A DNA stretch of 64,000 bases. Source: Streptococcus sanguinis SK49. Lineage in GTDB: Bacteria > Bacillota > Bacilli > Lactobacillales > Streptococcaceae. Shown piece by piece: positions 9,102-17,052 of this stretch. A program made the position numbers and the translations under genes. The stretch is taken from NCBI RefSeq assembly GCF_000212815.1, contig NZ_GL890985.1, positions 1,420,203 through 1,484,202 of the forward strand, in the 5' to 3' direction. Position 1 is the stretch's first letter. Every line of letters starts with the position of its first letter. The notes below the pieces were generated by a model. The model was not told where the DNA came from and did no database searches. It saw only the letters and a program-made list of their open reading frames with translations.

Positions 9102-9676
9102 TATTTGATTTTCTTTTTCTGGGGAAAGAGGGGCAGACCTAAAGAAGCTATTTTTTCAGCTGGAACCTTCATGCCGTCCTTAATCCACTTGGAAAGAACG
9201 GAAACAACTGCCGAACTCCAGAAGGAATTCATGTAAGAGTTAGTCGTTTTCTTAGCATTGCGATTGCGCTTTTCCAAAAAGTCAAACACGGCCTGAGTCA
9301 GCAGCTTTTCAAAATTATAGTCAATGGCTAGACTGATAACCCGAGCTTCTTTCTTGGCTTCCTTAAAAAGAAAAAGCCAAATTTGGTACATCTCAGTTTT
9401 AAAGTTAAACTCTTCCAATTTATCCGTAATACCTTGAACAGTGTTTTTAAAAATCTCTTCCAGAATCTGCTCTTTAGAGCTATAATTGCGGTAAAAAGCA
9501 GCGCGGGAAACCCCTGCCCGCTCAACCAGCTCTGAAATCGTAATTTTTTTGAGTTCTTTCTTCTCCAGCAGCTGCATGAGAGAAATTTCCAGAGACTCTC
9601 TCGTGATTTGATTGGATTCCTGATTGTATTTCTTTAAATTCGCGAGTGATTTTTCCGATATTTTCTTTTCCGACAT
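9101..9676 (-). CDS. TetR/AcrR-family transcriptional regulator
   Basis: A 191-aa repressor-type protein. The N-terminal helix-turn-helix is seen in KKITISELVERAGVSRAAFYRNYSS (about residues 39-63), the canonical TetR_N pattern with FYRNYSSKEQIL. The C-terminal part is the TetR_C_33-like region found in streptococcal regulators next to DegV genes. It is divergent from the degV gene, so it likely represses that gene and itself. Its own promoter (9743-9771) lies in the shared intergenic region. The ligand is unknown. Confidence 0.88.
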   Translation of the reverse strand: MSEKKISEKSLANLKKYNQESNQITRESLEISLMQLLEKKELKKITISELVERAGVSRAAFYRNYSSKEQILEEIFKNTVQGITDKLEEFNFKTEMYQIWLFLFKEAKKEARVISLAIDYNFEKLLTQAVFDFLEKRNRNAKKTTNSYMNSFWSSAVVSVLSKWIKDGMKVPAEKIASLGLPLFPQKKKIK

Positions 9677-9742
9677 AACAATTTCTTCCCTCTTGTCTCA
9701 GCTGACAGTTTCCGCTTTCTAGTAAGCATCCTTCATGTTATA

Positions 9743-9800
9743 ATTTTAAAAAAAGACAGGTTTTTTGTCAATTTTTTTATTGTACATACTTGACAAAAAA
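9743..9800. promoter_or_regulatory. TetR gene promoter and inverted repeat, possible operator
   Basis: On the minus strand TTGACA (9766-9771) and TAAAAT (9743-9748) are 17 bp apart, a strong promoter for the TetR gene. The 11-bp sequence TTTTTTGTCAA at 9761-9771 recurs inverted as TTGACAAAAAA at 9790-9800, with the -35 box of the TetR gene inside one arm and the degV SD just after the other. This perfect inverted repeat is a candidate operator. A second small palindrome TCAGCTGA is at 9698-9705. Confidence 0.55.
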
Positions 9801-9810
9801 GGAGAAAAAT

Positions 9811-10653
9811 ATGACTTGGAAAATTATAGCTGACTCTGGCTGTGACTTTCGTGAAATGGCAAACTTGGCTAAAGACACCCAGTTTGAAAGTGTTCCCTTG
9901 ACCATTCAAGTGGAAAATGAGATTTTTATAGATGATAAGCAGCTTGATATTGACCTGATGATGGAAAAGATGTATGCTTCTACTGCTGCTTCAAAGTCAG
10001 CCTGCCCTAGTCCAGATGACTATCTCAAAAGCTTTGAGGGAGTCGACAAGATTTTTGTGGTGACTATCACTGGAACTCTCTCTGGCAGCAATAATAGTGC
10101 ACAGGTTGCTAAGAAAATCTTTTTGGAAGAACATCCTGATGCTCAGATTCATGTCATTGATAGTCTTTCTGCTGGTGGCGAAGTAGACTTGCTTGTAACC
10201 AAGCTTAATGAACTCATTCAGCAAGATCTCAGCTTTGATGAAGTTGTTGAAGTCATTAGTCGCTATCAGGAGAAAACCAAGCTTCTCTTCGTTTTGGCAA
10301 AGGTAGATAACTTGGTCAAAAACGGTAGACTGAGTAAACTTCTGGGAACCGTGGTCGGCTTGCTTAATATACGTATGGTCGGTGAAGCTAGCCAGACTGG
10401 CACGCTAGAGCTTCTGCAAAAGGCACGCGGTCCAAAAAAGGCCCTTGCTTCTGCAATCGAAGAGCTACTCAAAGCCGGTTACAAGGGTGGCCGACTCATC
10501 ATCGCTCACCGCAATAACGAAAAATTCTGCCAGCAATTTAGTCAACTGGTACAAGAAAAGTATCCTCAAGCTCAAATCGAAACGGTACCGACTTCAGGTC
10601 TCTGCAGTTTCTACGCTGAGGAAGGTGGAATCTTAATGGGCTACGAAATTTAA
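9811..10653 (+). CDS. DegV-family fatty-acid-binding protein
   Basis: A 280-aa DegV protein. The family (FakB type) binds a fatty acid and presents it to the kinase FakA for phosphorylation and entry into phospholipid. The start MTWKIIADSGCDF fits the conserved N-terminus, and AAGGAG sits 6 bp upstream of the ATG at 9811; the longer frame from a TTG at 9790 would start inside the SD region. TGTLSGSNNSA matches the phosphate/carboxylate-binding loop GTLSGTY-like motif. Several DegV paralogues usually exist per genome and the lipid preference of this one cannot be read from sequence. Confidence 0.88.
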   Translation: MTWKIIADSGCDFREMANLAKDTQFESVPLTIQVENEIFIDDKQLDIDLMMEKMYASTAASKSACPSPDDYLKSFEGVDKIFVVTITGTLSGSNNSAQVAKKIFLEEHPDAQIHVIDSLSAGGEVDLLVTKLNELIQQDLSFDEVVEVISRYQEKTKLLFVLAKVDNLVKNGRLSKLLGTVVGLLNIRMVGEASQTGTLELLQKARGPKKALASAIEELLKAGYKGGRLIIAHRNNEKFCQQFSQLVQEKYPQAQIETVPTSGLCSFYAEEGGILMGYEI

Positions 10654-10664
10654 TAAGGTATCTA

Positions 10665-10713
10665 AAAAAGTAAAGGATTAGGCTAAGATAATTGACCTAA
10701 TCCTTTACTTTTT
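10665..10713 (+). terminator. Strong intrinsic terminator after degV
   Basis: An 18-bp perfect stem is formed by 10665-10682 and 10696-10713 around a 13-base loop, ending in a T run. The same stem has A on the 5' side, so it could work in both directions. The -35 of the next gene overlaps its 3' arm. Confidence 0.9.
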
Positions 10714-10732
10714 CGATTTAATTCGCTATAAT
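10704..10732 (+). promoter_or_regulatory. Promoter of the S24-type repressor gene
   Basis: TTTACT (10704-10709) and TATAAT (10727-10732) are 17 bp apart. The -35 lies inside the 3' arm of the preceding terminator, so readthrough and initiation may influence each other. Confidence 0.55.
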
Positions 10733-10757
10733 AAAATCAAGTAAAGGAGTTGATATT

Positions 10758-11531
10758 ATGGCCAGAGGAAGAGGCGCCGCAAGCCCCCAAGATAAGGAAG
10801 CAAGTCTTCTCATTTCTAAAAAGCTCAAAGAGCTTCTCAAGGAAACAGGTAAAAAACAAGTTGAGCTATCTCGTGAAACAGGCATTCCCGCTAGTACACT
10901 GACTGGCTATATCAAAGGGACATCTCTGCCTATTGCAGCCAATCTAGAAAAAATTGCAAGATTTTTTGAGGTAGAGGTCGAAGAAATCGACCCTCGTTAC
11001 CGACTAATTGCAGATATCCCTCAACAATTTCCCGATTTAAATCATATTTATCAGCAACTTGATCAAGACAGACAGGAGAAAGGATTAAAGCTACTGGAAG
11101 CTAGCCTGACTGAGCAAGAAACACAAGCCAGCTTAAAGGATGACTACTTCCCCTACTTGGTCTATGAGAATTACTATCTCTCTCAGCATAAGCCTGAACA
11201 AGCTGATTTAGTCTGGCTGGACAGAGAAATTGACTACGATATTGCACTTTGGGTGCGAACTGACTCGCTAGAGCCTAAGTATCCGAGAGATTCCGTAGCG
11301 CTAATCAAGCAGACTCATTTCGAGCTTGCCGGCGCTATCTATGCTATCGACTATGACGGCCAAACCATTATAAAAAGAGTCTTCAACGATCCATCCGGTA
11401 TTCGTCTAATTTCCCTTAATAAAAAATACAGTGATAAGTTTATCCCGCATGAGGAAGAGCCCAAACTCATCGGTCGAGTTATGGCGACTTTCATGCCACT
11501 GGATGTAGAAAAAATAAAGAAAAACAAATAA
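10758..11531 (+). CDS. HTH (Xre) transcriptional regulator with S24 LexA-like C-terminal domain
   Basis: A 257-aa regulator resembling HdiR of Lactococcus. Residues about 23-75 form an Xre helix-turn-helix (KKQVELSRETGIPASTLTGY). The C-terminal half is an S24 peptidase-like domain: the nucleophile serine is in TDSLEPKYPRDSVALI and the general-base lysine in QTIIKRVF. In HdiR, DNA damage triggers RecA-assisted self-cleavage at an Ala-Gly bond. No Ala-Gly or Cys-Gly pair is visible in the linker here (about residues 85-150), so self-cleavage is uncertain. AAAGGAG precedes the ATG. Confidence 0.85.
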   Translation: MARGRGAASPQDKEASLLISKKLKELLKETGKKQVELSRETGIPASTLTGYIKGTSLPIAANLEKIARFFEVEVEEIDPRYRLIADIPQQFPDLNHIYQQLDQDRQEKGLKLLEASLTEQETQASLKDDYFPYLVYENYYLSQHKPEQADLVWLDREIDYDIALWVRTDSLEPKYPRDSVALIKQTHFELAGAIYAIDYDGQTIIKRVFNDPSGIRLISLNKKYSDKFIPHEEEPKLIGRVMATFMPLDVEKIKKNK

Positions 11532-11563
11532 CAGTTCTGCAATTGTACAGAGCTGTTATTTTT
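11530..11563 (+). terminator. Terminator of the S24-type repressor gene
   Basis: AACAG-x-TCTG pairs with CAGA-x-CTGTT just past the stop codon, followed by ATTTTTA. Confidence 0.65.
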
Positions 11564-11570
11564 ACAGTCA

Positions 11571-11600
11571 AAAAATCAGAAAGTCTTTCGACTTCCTGAT
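11571..11600 (-). terminator. Terminator of the ABC exporter operon
   Basis: ATCAG-A-AAGTC (11575-11585) pairs with GACTT-C-CTGAT (11590-11600). In the minus direction the stem is followed by a T run (11571-11575 read as complement). It lies just past the stop of the permease gene. Confidence 0.7.
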
Positions 11601-11606
11601 GCTTGT

Positions 11607-13244
11607 TTAATAAAATACTGCTAGCTCTTCATTCAGCTTTTTCATGTAGTGTTTGTGGACTATGTAAGACAACACAGCTAAGCCTGCTAAAACTAGAGCG
11701 ACTATCACATAAATTACCAGAGGCGCAAGAACATTGGATATAAAGAAGAGAAGAGTAATGACAATCAACATTCCTAAAATCAGAGCGATAGCTAAGAGAG
11801 TTTTCACCATATTATTATCTCGGCTCATCAATTCTGTGACATTGGACCAATTGGTCACGAGATGCTTATAGTCTCGGTAGTAACCCCAAGAACTCCACAT
11901 TAGACTAATCAAGGCCCAAACAATCACCATGCCCAAGAAAGTCACTGGATGCATACCGGAAACAAGGCTAGTTATCAAAAGCAAGGTCAGAGGCAGGATA
12001 GACTGAACGGCAAAGAGCTGCCAAAACTTCAGATGAATATACTGCTTCAAATCAAAGGGGAGAACCTTGAGATAATCAAAATTTTCCCTTTCCAGAGAAA
12101 TCCCAATAGCCGTAAGGTTGCTGCCGCCTGAGTTTAGCGTTGCAATCAAAACAGCCAGAGCCATCATTGGCAAGAGAAAGCGCGGTCCCAGATAAGAAGT
12201 CAAAGACAGGCCGCCTTGTATCATCCCCATTCCCATACTGAAAATGACAATGTAAGGGAGAAAGGCCGACATAAAGATGGCCTGCATAATGACAGAGCCC
12301 TCACTCAAGAGCCGGATATTGTAACGCTAGACAAACTTTTTAAGATTTTTTGCTTCCGTAATATTGATATCATGCACGCGCTCCCGCTTTCCTACTGAAG
12401 AGCCCGTCATGAGAGCGGCCTCATAAAATTCTGGAATCACCTTGGTCTTTACGATGAAAAATAGAAGAGCCGCAACTGCCACCCATCCCAAAAATCCCAG
12501 CAAGGAAGCTGTATGAAAAGGATGAAGAATAAAATCATAAAAGGCTTGAACTGGCGGGAAGAAAGCTTTAACCTCTGTACGATTTACAACGCTTCTGCTG
12601 TTCATTTGATTAATCATAAAATAGAGGAAAAAGGATCCAACGGAAACAAGAGCCAGAATGACATTGGACAGGATGGTCTTGTACTTCCTGAAAAAGGCTG
12701 TCTTGGTAATGAAATGGACGGCAATCAGAATCAGAAAGGTGATGACTGAACTTAAAATCAGAATAGCAAGCAGAGCTAAGGGCAGGCCCAAGAAAGGATT
12801 ACCACCTTGGAAAGCCAGAACCAAGAAATAACTGAACATAGGCAAAATGGCAATCAGCAAGGTCAGAATAACTGAAATGCTTTTGCCGACGATGATTTCT
12901 GCTTCGCTAAAAGCGTAGGGACGATAAGACTGCAAGTCCTTGCTTTCATAAAAGACATTGTAAAAAACCAGAAAGCCCTGAGACATAGAAAAGAGAGCAA
13001 AAGCAGAAACCAAATTGGCAAAGAGACCAGGATTGCCAACCAGTTGGTTCAGGGAGCCCATCAAGCCGAAAAGAAAGAGATAGACCAGTCCTAAGATCAG
13101 ATACATGCGGATAGCCTTCAGCGATACATTGACCTTGCGCTCAGGATTCTTAGCTTGCATCTTGCGGTACTGCTGCAGCTGAGACGGCTGAATAGCGTAG
13201 AGGATGTTGATATCAACGAGTTTTTTTATAGCTTTAATGCGCAT
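11607..13244 (-). pseudogene. ABC exporter permease, interrupted by an in-frame TAG
   Basis: The reading frame from the ATG at 13244 runs 305 codons, meets TAG at 12327-12329, and then continues in the same frame for 239 more codons to 11607. Without the stop the product would be 545 aa, a usual size for two-component exporter permeases of this kind. Both halves are rich in membrane segments, and the family context is an ATPase gene overlapping by 11 bp upstream. A single base change accounts for the defect. The distal part could in principle be translated separately from a GTG/ATG near 12308-12287, but no good SD is seen. A sequencing error cannot be excluded. The substrate is unknown. Confidence 0.8.
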
Positions 13245-13977
13245 CAGGACTCACCTCTTCTCTGCGGCCAGCTAGACCAAGATAAATGGTTTCAAGAGAC
13301 TGTTCTGGATGTTGTCCTTTTAGTTCTTCAATCGTTCCATAGAAAATCAATTTCCCTTTTTTGAGAATGGCCACCTTATCACAGAGCTGCTCTGCCACTT
13401 CCAAGACGTGGGTTGAAAAGAGAACTGTATTTCCTTTATCTGCATGCTCCCGCATCATCTGCTTGAGGTCAAAAGCTGCCTGCGGATCAAGACCCGTCAG
13501 CGGCTCATCCAGCACCCAAATATCCGGGTCAGACAAAAGCGCAGCTATGACAAAAACTTTTTGCCGCATCCCATGAGAAAATGAATCAATGACCTCATAC
13601 CGATGAGAGCCAAAGTCGAAAAGATGGAGTAGATTTCCCAATCGCTCTTCTACTTCAGCATTTGTCATATCGTAAGAAGTCGCTACAAGTTCCCAGAATT
13701 CATTGGCAGTCAGACGCAAAAATAGATCTGGTGAGTCAGCTACATAGCCGATTTTTTTCTTGATTTCCAAGCGATTAGCGGACAATTCTTTCCCATCAAC
13801 AAAAATCTGTCCACTGCTAGGATTAATAACGCTGACCAATGACTTAATGGTAGTAGATTTGCCGGCGCCATTGTGACCAATCAGACCGACGATTTCTCCG
13901 CTCTGCAAGGTCAGATTCAGCTGATTGAGAGCTACCGTTCCTTCATAAACTTTAGTGACATCTTTAAATTCAATCAT
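13234..13977 (-). CDS. ABC exporter ATP-binding protein
   Basis: A 247-aa ABC ATPase. Walker A is GHNGAGKSTTIK (about residue 35), the signature is SFSHGMRQK, and Walker B is IWVLDEPLTGLDP, all intact. The sequence is of the CcmA/EcsA type that works with a separate large permease in drug, peptide or lantibiotic export. Its partner permease follows with an 11-bp overlap but carries an internal stop, so the ATPase may lack a functional partner in this strain. Confidence 0.9.
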   Translation of the reverse strand: MIEFKDVTKVYEGTVALNQLNLTLQSGEIVGLIGHNGAGKSTTIKSLVSVINPSSGQIFVDGKELSANRLEIKKKIGYVADSPDLFLRLTANEFWELVATSYDMTNAEVEERLGNLLHLFDFGSHRYEVIDSFSHGMRQKVFVIAALLSDPDIWVLDEPLTGLDPQAAFDLKQMMREHADKGNTVLFSTHVLEVAEQLCDKVAILKKGKLIFYGTIEELKGQHPEQSLETIYLGLAGRREEVSPDAH

Positions 13978-14116
13978 AAGAGAGCTCCTTTACCGATTTC
14001 TATACAGATTAGTATACTCTTTTTGCGGCTTTTTGTCTCAGCTAAAAATGTTTCATTTTCAATTTTAAAAAGATTTTTCAAATTATAAAAGAGCTAAGTG
14101 TTTATGATAGTGAAAA

Positions 14117-14154
14117 AGCAAACGATTGCGCCTTTCTGCTTCTTTTGGTACAAT
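14117..14154 (+). promoter_or_regulatory. Alpha-amylase promoter with cre-like site
   Basis: TTGCGC (14126-14131) and TACAAT (14149-14154) are separated by 17 bp. AGCAAACGATTGCG at 14117-14130 agrees with the catabolite-response consensus TGNAANCGNTNNCA at all fixed positions except the first and last, and overlaps the -35 box. Repression by CcpA is therefore plausible. Confidence 0.5.
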
Positions 14155-14189
14155 AAAGCCAATCAGTGAGAATGAAGAGGAAAATTTAT

Positions 14190-15638
14190 ATGGAAAATCA
14201 AACCTTAATGCAGTATTTTGAATGGTATCTGCCAGATGATGGTCAGCATTGGAATCGCTTGGCGGAAGATGCACCAAACTTAGCAGCGAAAGGAATTCGC
14301 AAAGTCTGGATGCCGCCAGCTTTCAAAGGAACTGGCTCTAATGACGTTGGCTATGGTGTATACGACCTTTTTGATTTGGGAGAATTCGACCAAAAAGGGA
14401 CCGTCCGCACCAAGTATGGATTGAAAGAAGAATACCTCCGAGCGATTGAAGCACTTAGCCAGAACGGTATCGAAGCTATTGCTGATGTGGTTCTCAATCA
14501 CAAGGCCGCAGCAGACTATAAAGAGCGCTTTACCGTTGTTGAAGTTGATCCTAACGACCGCACAAAGGTCTTGTCAGAACCTTTCGAAATCAAAGGCTGG
14601 ACTAAGTTTGTCTTCCCAGGCCGCAAAAAAGCCTATAATGACTTTGAATGGCACTGGTACCACTTCACCGGTACTGACTATGATGCCAAAAACAACAAGT
14701 CAGGTATTTTTCTCATCCAAGGGGACAATAAAGGTTGGGCAGATGATGAGCTGGTGGACAACGAGAATGGTAACTACGACTATCTGATGTATGCGGATAT
14801 TGATTTCAAGCACCCTGAAGTCATCCAAAATCTATACGACTGGGCTCATTGGTTCATTGAAAGCACTGGTGTACATGGATTTCGCTTAGATGCTGTCAAG
14901 CACATCGATTCTTTCTTTATGAAGAATTTCATCCGCGATATTACTGAAAAATACGGTGAAGATTTCTATGTCTTTGGGGAATTTTGGAATAGCGATGAGA
15001 AGGCCAATAACGATTATCTAGAAAATATTGACTACCGCTTTGATCTAGTCGATGTTAAACTTCATCATAATTTATTTGATGCCAGCAAATCTGGAGCAGA
15101 CTATGACCTACGAACTATTTTTGACCAAACACTTGCAAAAAATCACCCCGAATCAGCTGTGACCTTTGTAGACAATCACGATACTCAGAGAGGTCAGGCT
15201 TTAGAGTCTACAGTTGAAGAATGGTTCAAACCAGCTGCCTATGCTCTTATACTTTTGCGAGAGGCTGGATTGCCCTGCGTCTTTTACGGAGACTACTATG
15301 GCATTAGCGGAGAATTTGCTCAAGAAAGTTTTCAGGATGTGCTAGATAAGCTCCTAGACATCCGCCTCAATCTTGCCTATGGCGAGCAAACCGACTACTT
15401 GGACGATGCCAACTGTATCGGCTGGACCCGCCAAGGTATGGACGATGGTCTGCCAATCGCTGTCCTTATCAGTAATGACCAAGCAGCCAGCAAATCCATG
15501 CTTGTCGGTCCAGAATGGGCTGGCAGAGAATTCAGCGACTATCTAGGCAACAGCTCCCAAATCGTAACTATTGACGACCAAGGCTGGGGAGAATTTCCTG
15601 TGGAGGAAAAATCAGTAAGTGTCTGGAGTGTTAGGTAA
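14190..15638 (+). CDS. Cytoplasmic alpha-amylase (GH13)
   Basis: A 482-aa glycoside hydrolase family 13 enzyme without signal peptide, hence intracellular, acting on imported maltodextrins or glycogen. The conserved regions are visible: IADVVLNHK (region I), GFRLDAVKH with the nucleophile Asp (region II), FGEFW with the acid/base Glu (region III) and FVDNHDTQ (region IV). The N-terminus MENQTLMQYFEWYLPDDG is typical of Bacillus/streptococcal cytoplasmic amylases; the ATG at 14190 follows AGAGGAAAA, while the longer ORF from 14166 lacks an SD. It is a single-gene unit with its own terminator. Confidence 0.94.
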   Translation: MENQTLMQYFEWYLPDDGQHWNRLAEDAPNLAAKGIRKVWMPPAFKGTGSNDVGYGVYDLFDLGEFDQKGTVRTKYGLKEEYLRAIEALSQNGIEAIADVVLNHKAAADYKERFTVVEVDPNDRTKVLSEPFEIKGWTKFVFPGRKKAYNDFEWHWYHFTGTDYDAKNNKSGIFLIQGDNKGWADDELVDNENGNYDYLMYADIDFKHPEVIQNLYDWAHWFIESTGVHGFRLDAVKHIDSFFMKNFIRDITEKYGEDFYVFGEFWNSDEKANNDYLENIDYRFDLVDVKLHHNLFDASKSGADYDLRTIFDQTLAKNHPESAVTFVDNHDTQRGQALESTVEEWFKPAAYALILLREAGLPCVFYGDYYGISGEFAQESFQDVLDKLLDIRLNLAYGEQTDYLDDANCIGWTRQGMDDGLPIAVLISNDQAASKSMLVGPEWAGREFSDYLGNSSQIVTIDDQGWGEFPVEEKSVSVWSVR

Positions 15639-15664
15639 TCAATTTTCTTACATATAACAAACTA

Positions 15665-15699
15665 AAAACCGATTCGCAGTGCACTGACGAATCGGTTTT
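15665..15699 (+). terminator. Terminator of the alpha-amylase gene
   Basis: AAAACCGATTCG (15665-15676) pairs perfectly with CGAATCGGTTTT (15688-15699), 12 bp with an 11-base loop, with A and T runs on both sides. It may also stop the facing transcript. Confidence 0.85.
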
Positions 15700-15799
15700 T
15701 AAGTTTCTAGCCTTTGAGATTAGCTGAGGAAGAGCTCCTATTTTCTATAGAATTGACATTACATAAAAATCCTCGCCAATAAGATAGAATGAAGTTCAC

Positions 15800-16837
15800 C
15801 TACTCAACTAAGCCACTCCTTAGATATGCATCCACCATACGTTCTGTCGCAACAACTGAATCAATATGGGTACGTTCATAAGAGTGGCTGGATTCGATGC
15901 CGGCACCTAGCAGAGCATGCTTGACTTCTGCTCCTGCACTCATAGCTGCAGAGGCGTCTGACCCGTAAAATGGATAGATGTCCAGTTTATAAGGAATGTC
16001 TTGCTCCTTGGCCAAATTTACTAAATGCTGGCGGAAGCCATAGTGATAAGGTCCTGATGCATCCTTGACACAGATGGAAACCGTATACTCATCTGTCTGC
16101 TGGTCGTCGCCCATAGCTCCCATATCAACTGCTAAATACTCTACCGCTTGCGCCGGCAGGCTGGAGTTAGCCCCATGACCGACTTCCTCAAAAACACTGA
16201 AAGCAAAATGAGTCGTCACTGGTAGCTGAATATTTTCCTCTTTATAAACGCGCAAAAGATTGAGCAAAATAGCTGCGCTGACCTTGTCATCCAGAAAGCG
16301 AGACTTGATAAAGCCTGACTCGGTAACTGTAGTACGAGGATCAAAAGAAATAAAATCACCGACTTCGATTCCTAAATCTCGCGTTTCTTTCTCACTTGTC
16401 ACCTTTTCATCCAAGCGGACTTCCATATTGTCCTGAGTACGCTCAACCGTCCCAGCATCCTTATAGACATGGCAAGATGTCTGGTGAACCAAAATAGTCC
16501 CACTGATAGTCTTACCGCTACTTGCCACATGGACTAAACAGTTTTCGCCTTCAATCATGTTCCAAGGGAAACCGCCAATCCGATCCAGCTTGAGACGACC
16601 GTCAGACTTAATAGCCCGAACAATAGCTCCCAGTGTATCCACAAGCGCAGTCACTACCCGATGCTGGGTATCATTTTCACCCTTAACCACAACATGGACG
16701 CCACCTTTATTGGTCAGGACAGGCTCATAGCCCATTTTTTCCAGTGTTTTCACTAGATAGTCTGTCACCTCAGCAGTAAAGCCTGTTGGGGAAGGAATAG
16801 CCGTTAATTCTTGCAAATATTGAACAGTTTGATTCAT
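15800..16837 (-). CDS. M42-family aminopeptidase-like protein, one metal-ligand His replaced
   Basis: A 345-aa co-catalytic metallopeptidase of family M42 (glutamyl aminopeptidase/endoglucanase-like). Residues that match the family's metal and catalytic sites are FLDDKVSAA (bridging Asp), FEEVGHG (Glu-Glu), AVDMGAMG (Asp) and SSHSYERTH (C-terminal His). The first ligand, normally His in a H-x-D motif, is here Leu65 in ALVDTLGAIV; the codon CTT differs by one base from CAT. The enzyme may be inactive or have altered metal use. An extended -10 (TGCTATAAT) lies upstream. Peptide substrates are unknown. Confidence 0.85.
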   Translation of the reverse strand: MNQTVQYLQELTAIPSPTGFTAEVTDYLVKTLEKMGYEPVLTNKGGVHVVVKGENDTQHRVVTALVDTLGAIVRAIKSDGRLKLDRIGGFPWNMIEGENCLVHVASSGKTISGTILVHQTSCHVYKDAGTVERTQDNMEVRLDEKVTSEKETRDLGIEVGDFISFDPRTTVTESGFIKSRFLDDKVSAAILLNLLRVYKEENIQLPVTTHFAFSVFEEVGHGANSSLPAQAVEYLAVDMGAMGDDQQTDEYTVSICVKDASGPYHYGFRQHLVNLAKEQDIPYKLDIYPFYGSDASAAMSAGAEVKHALLGAGIESSHSYERTHIDSVVATERMVDAYLRSGLVE

Positions 16838-17008
16838 GAATGTCTCCTCATCGTTTTTCTTTATTATAGCATAAAGAAAGATAGAGCTAGTAGTTTTTCA
16901 GCAGGCTTTTAATGATTTTGAGAAATGATGATATCTCTACTTCTATTATTTCGTTTCTATTCTTCCTCGTAAAAAAGCTAAAATCAACTAGGTACAAATA
17001 AAAGAAAA

Positions 17009-17039
17009 GAAAAAATCATCTCAGCAAGCTGAGATGATT
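17009..17039 (-). terminator. Terminator of the LPXTG surface-protein gene
   Basis: AATCATCTCAG (17014-17024) pairs perfectly with CTGAGATGATT (17029-17039) around a four-base loop. In the minus direction it is followed by a T run. Confidence 0.88.
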
Positions 17040-17052
17040 CGTCTGGCTAATA

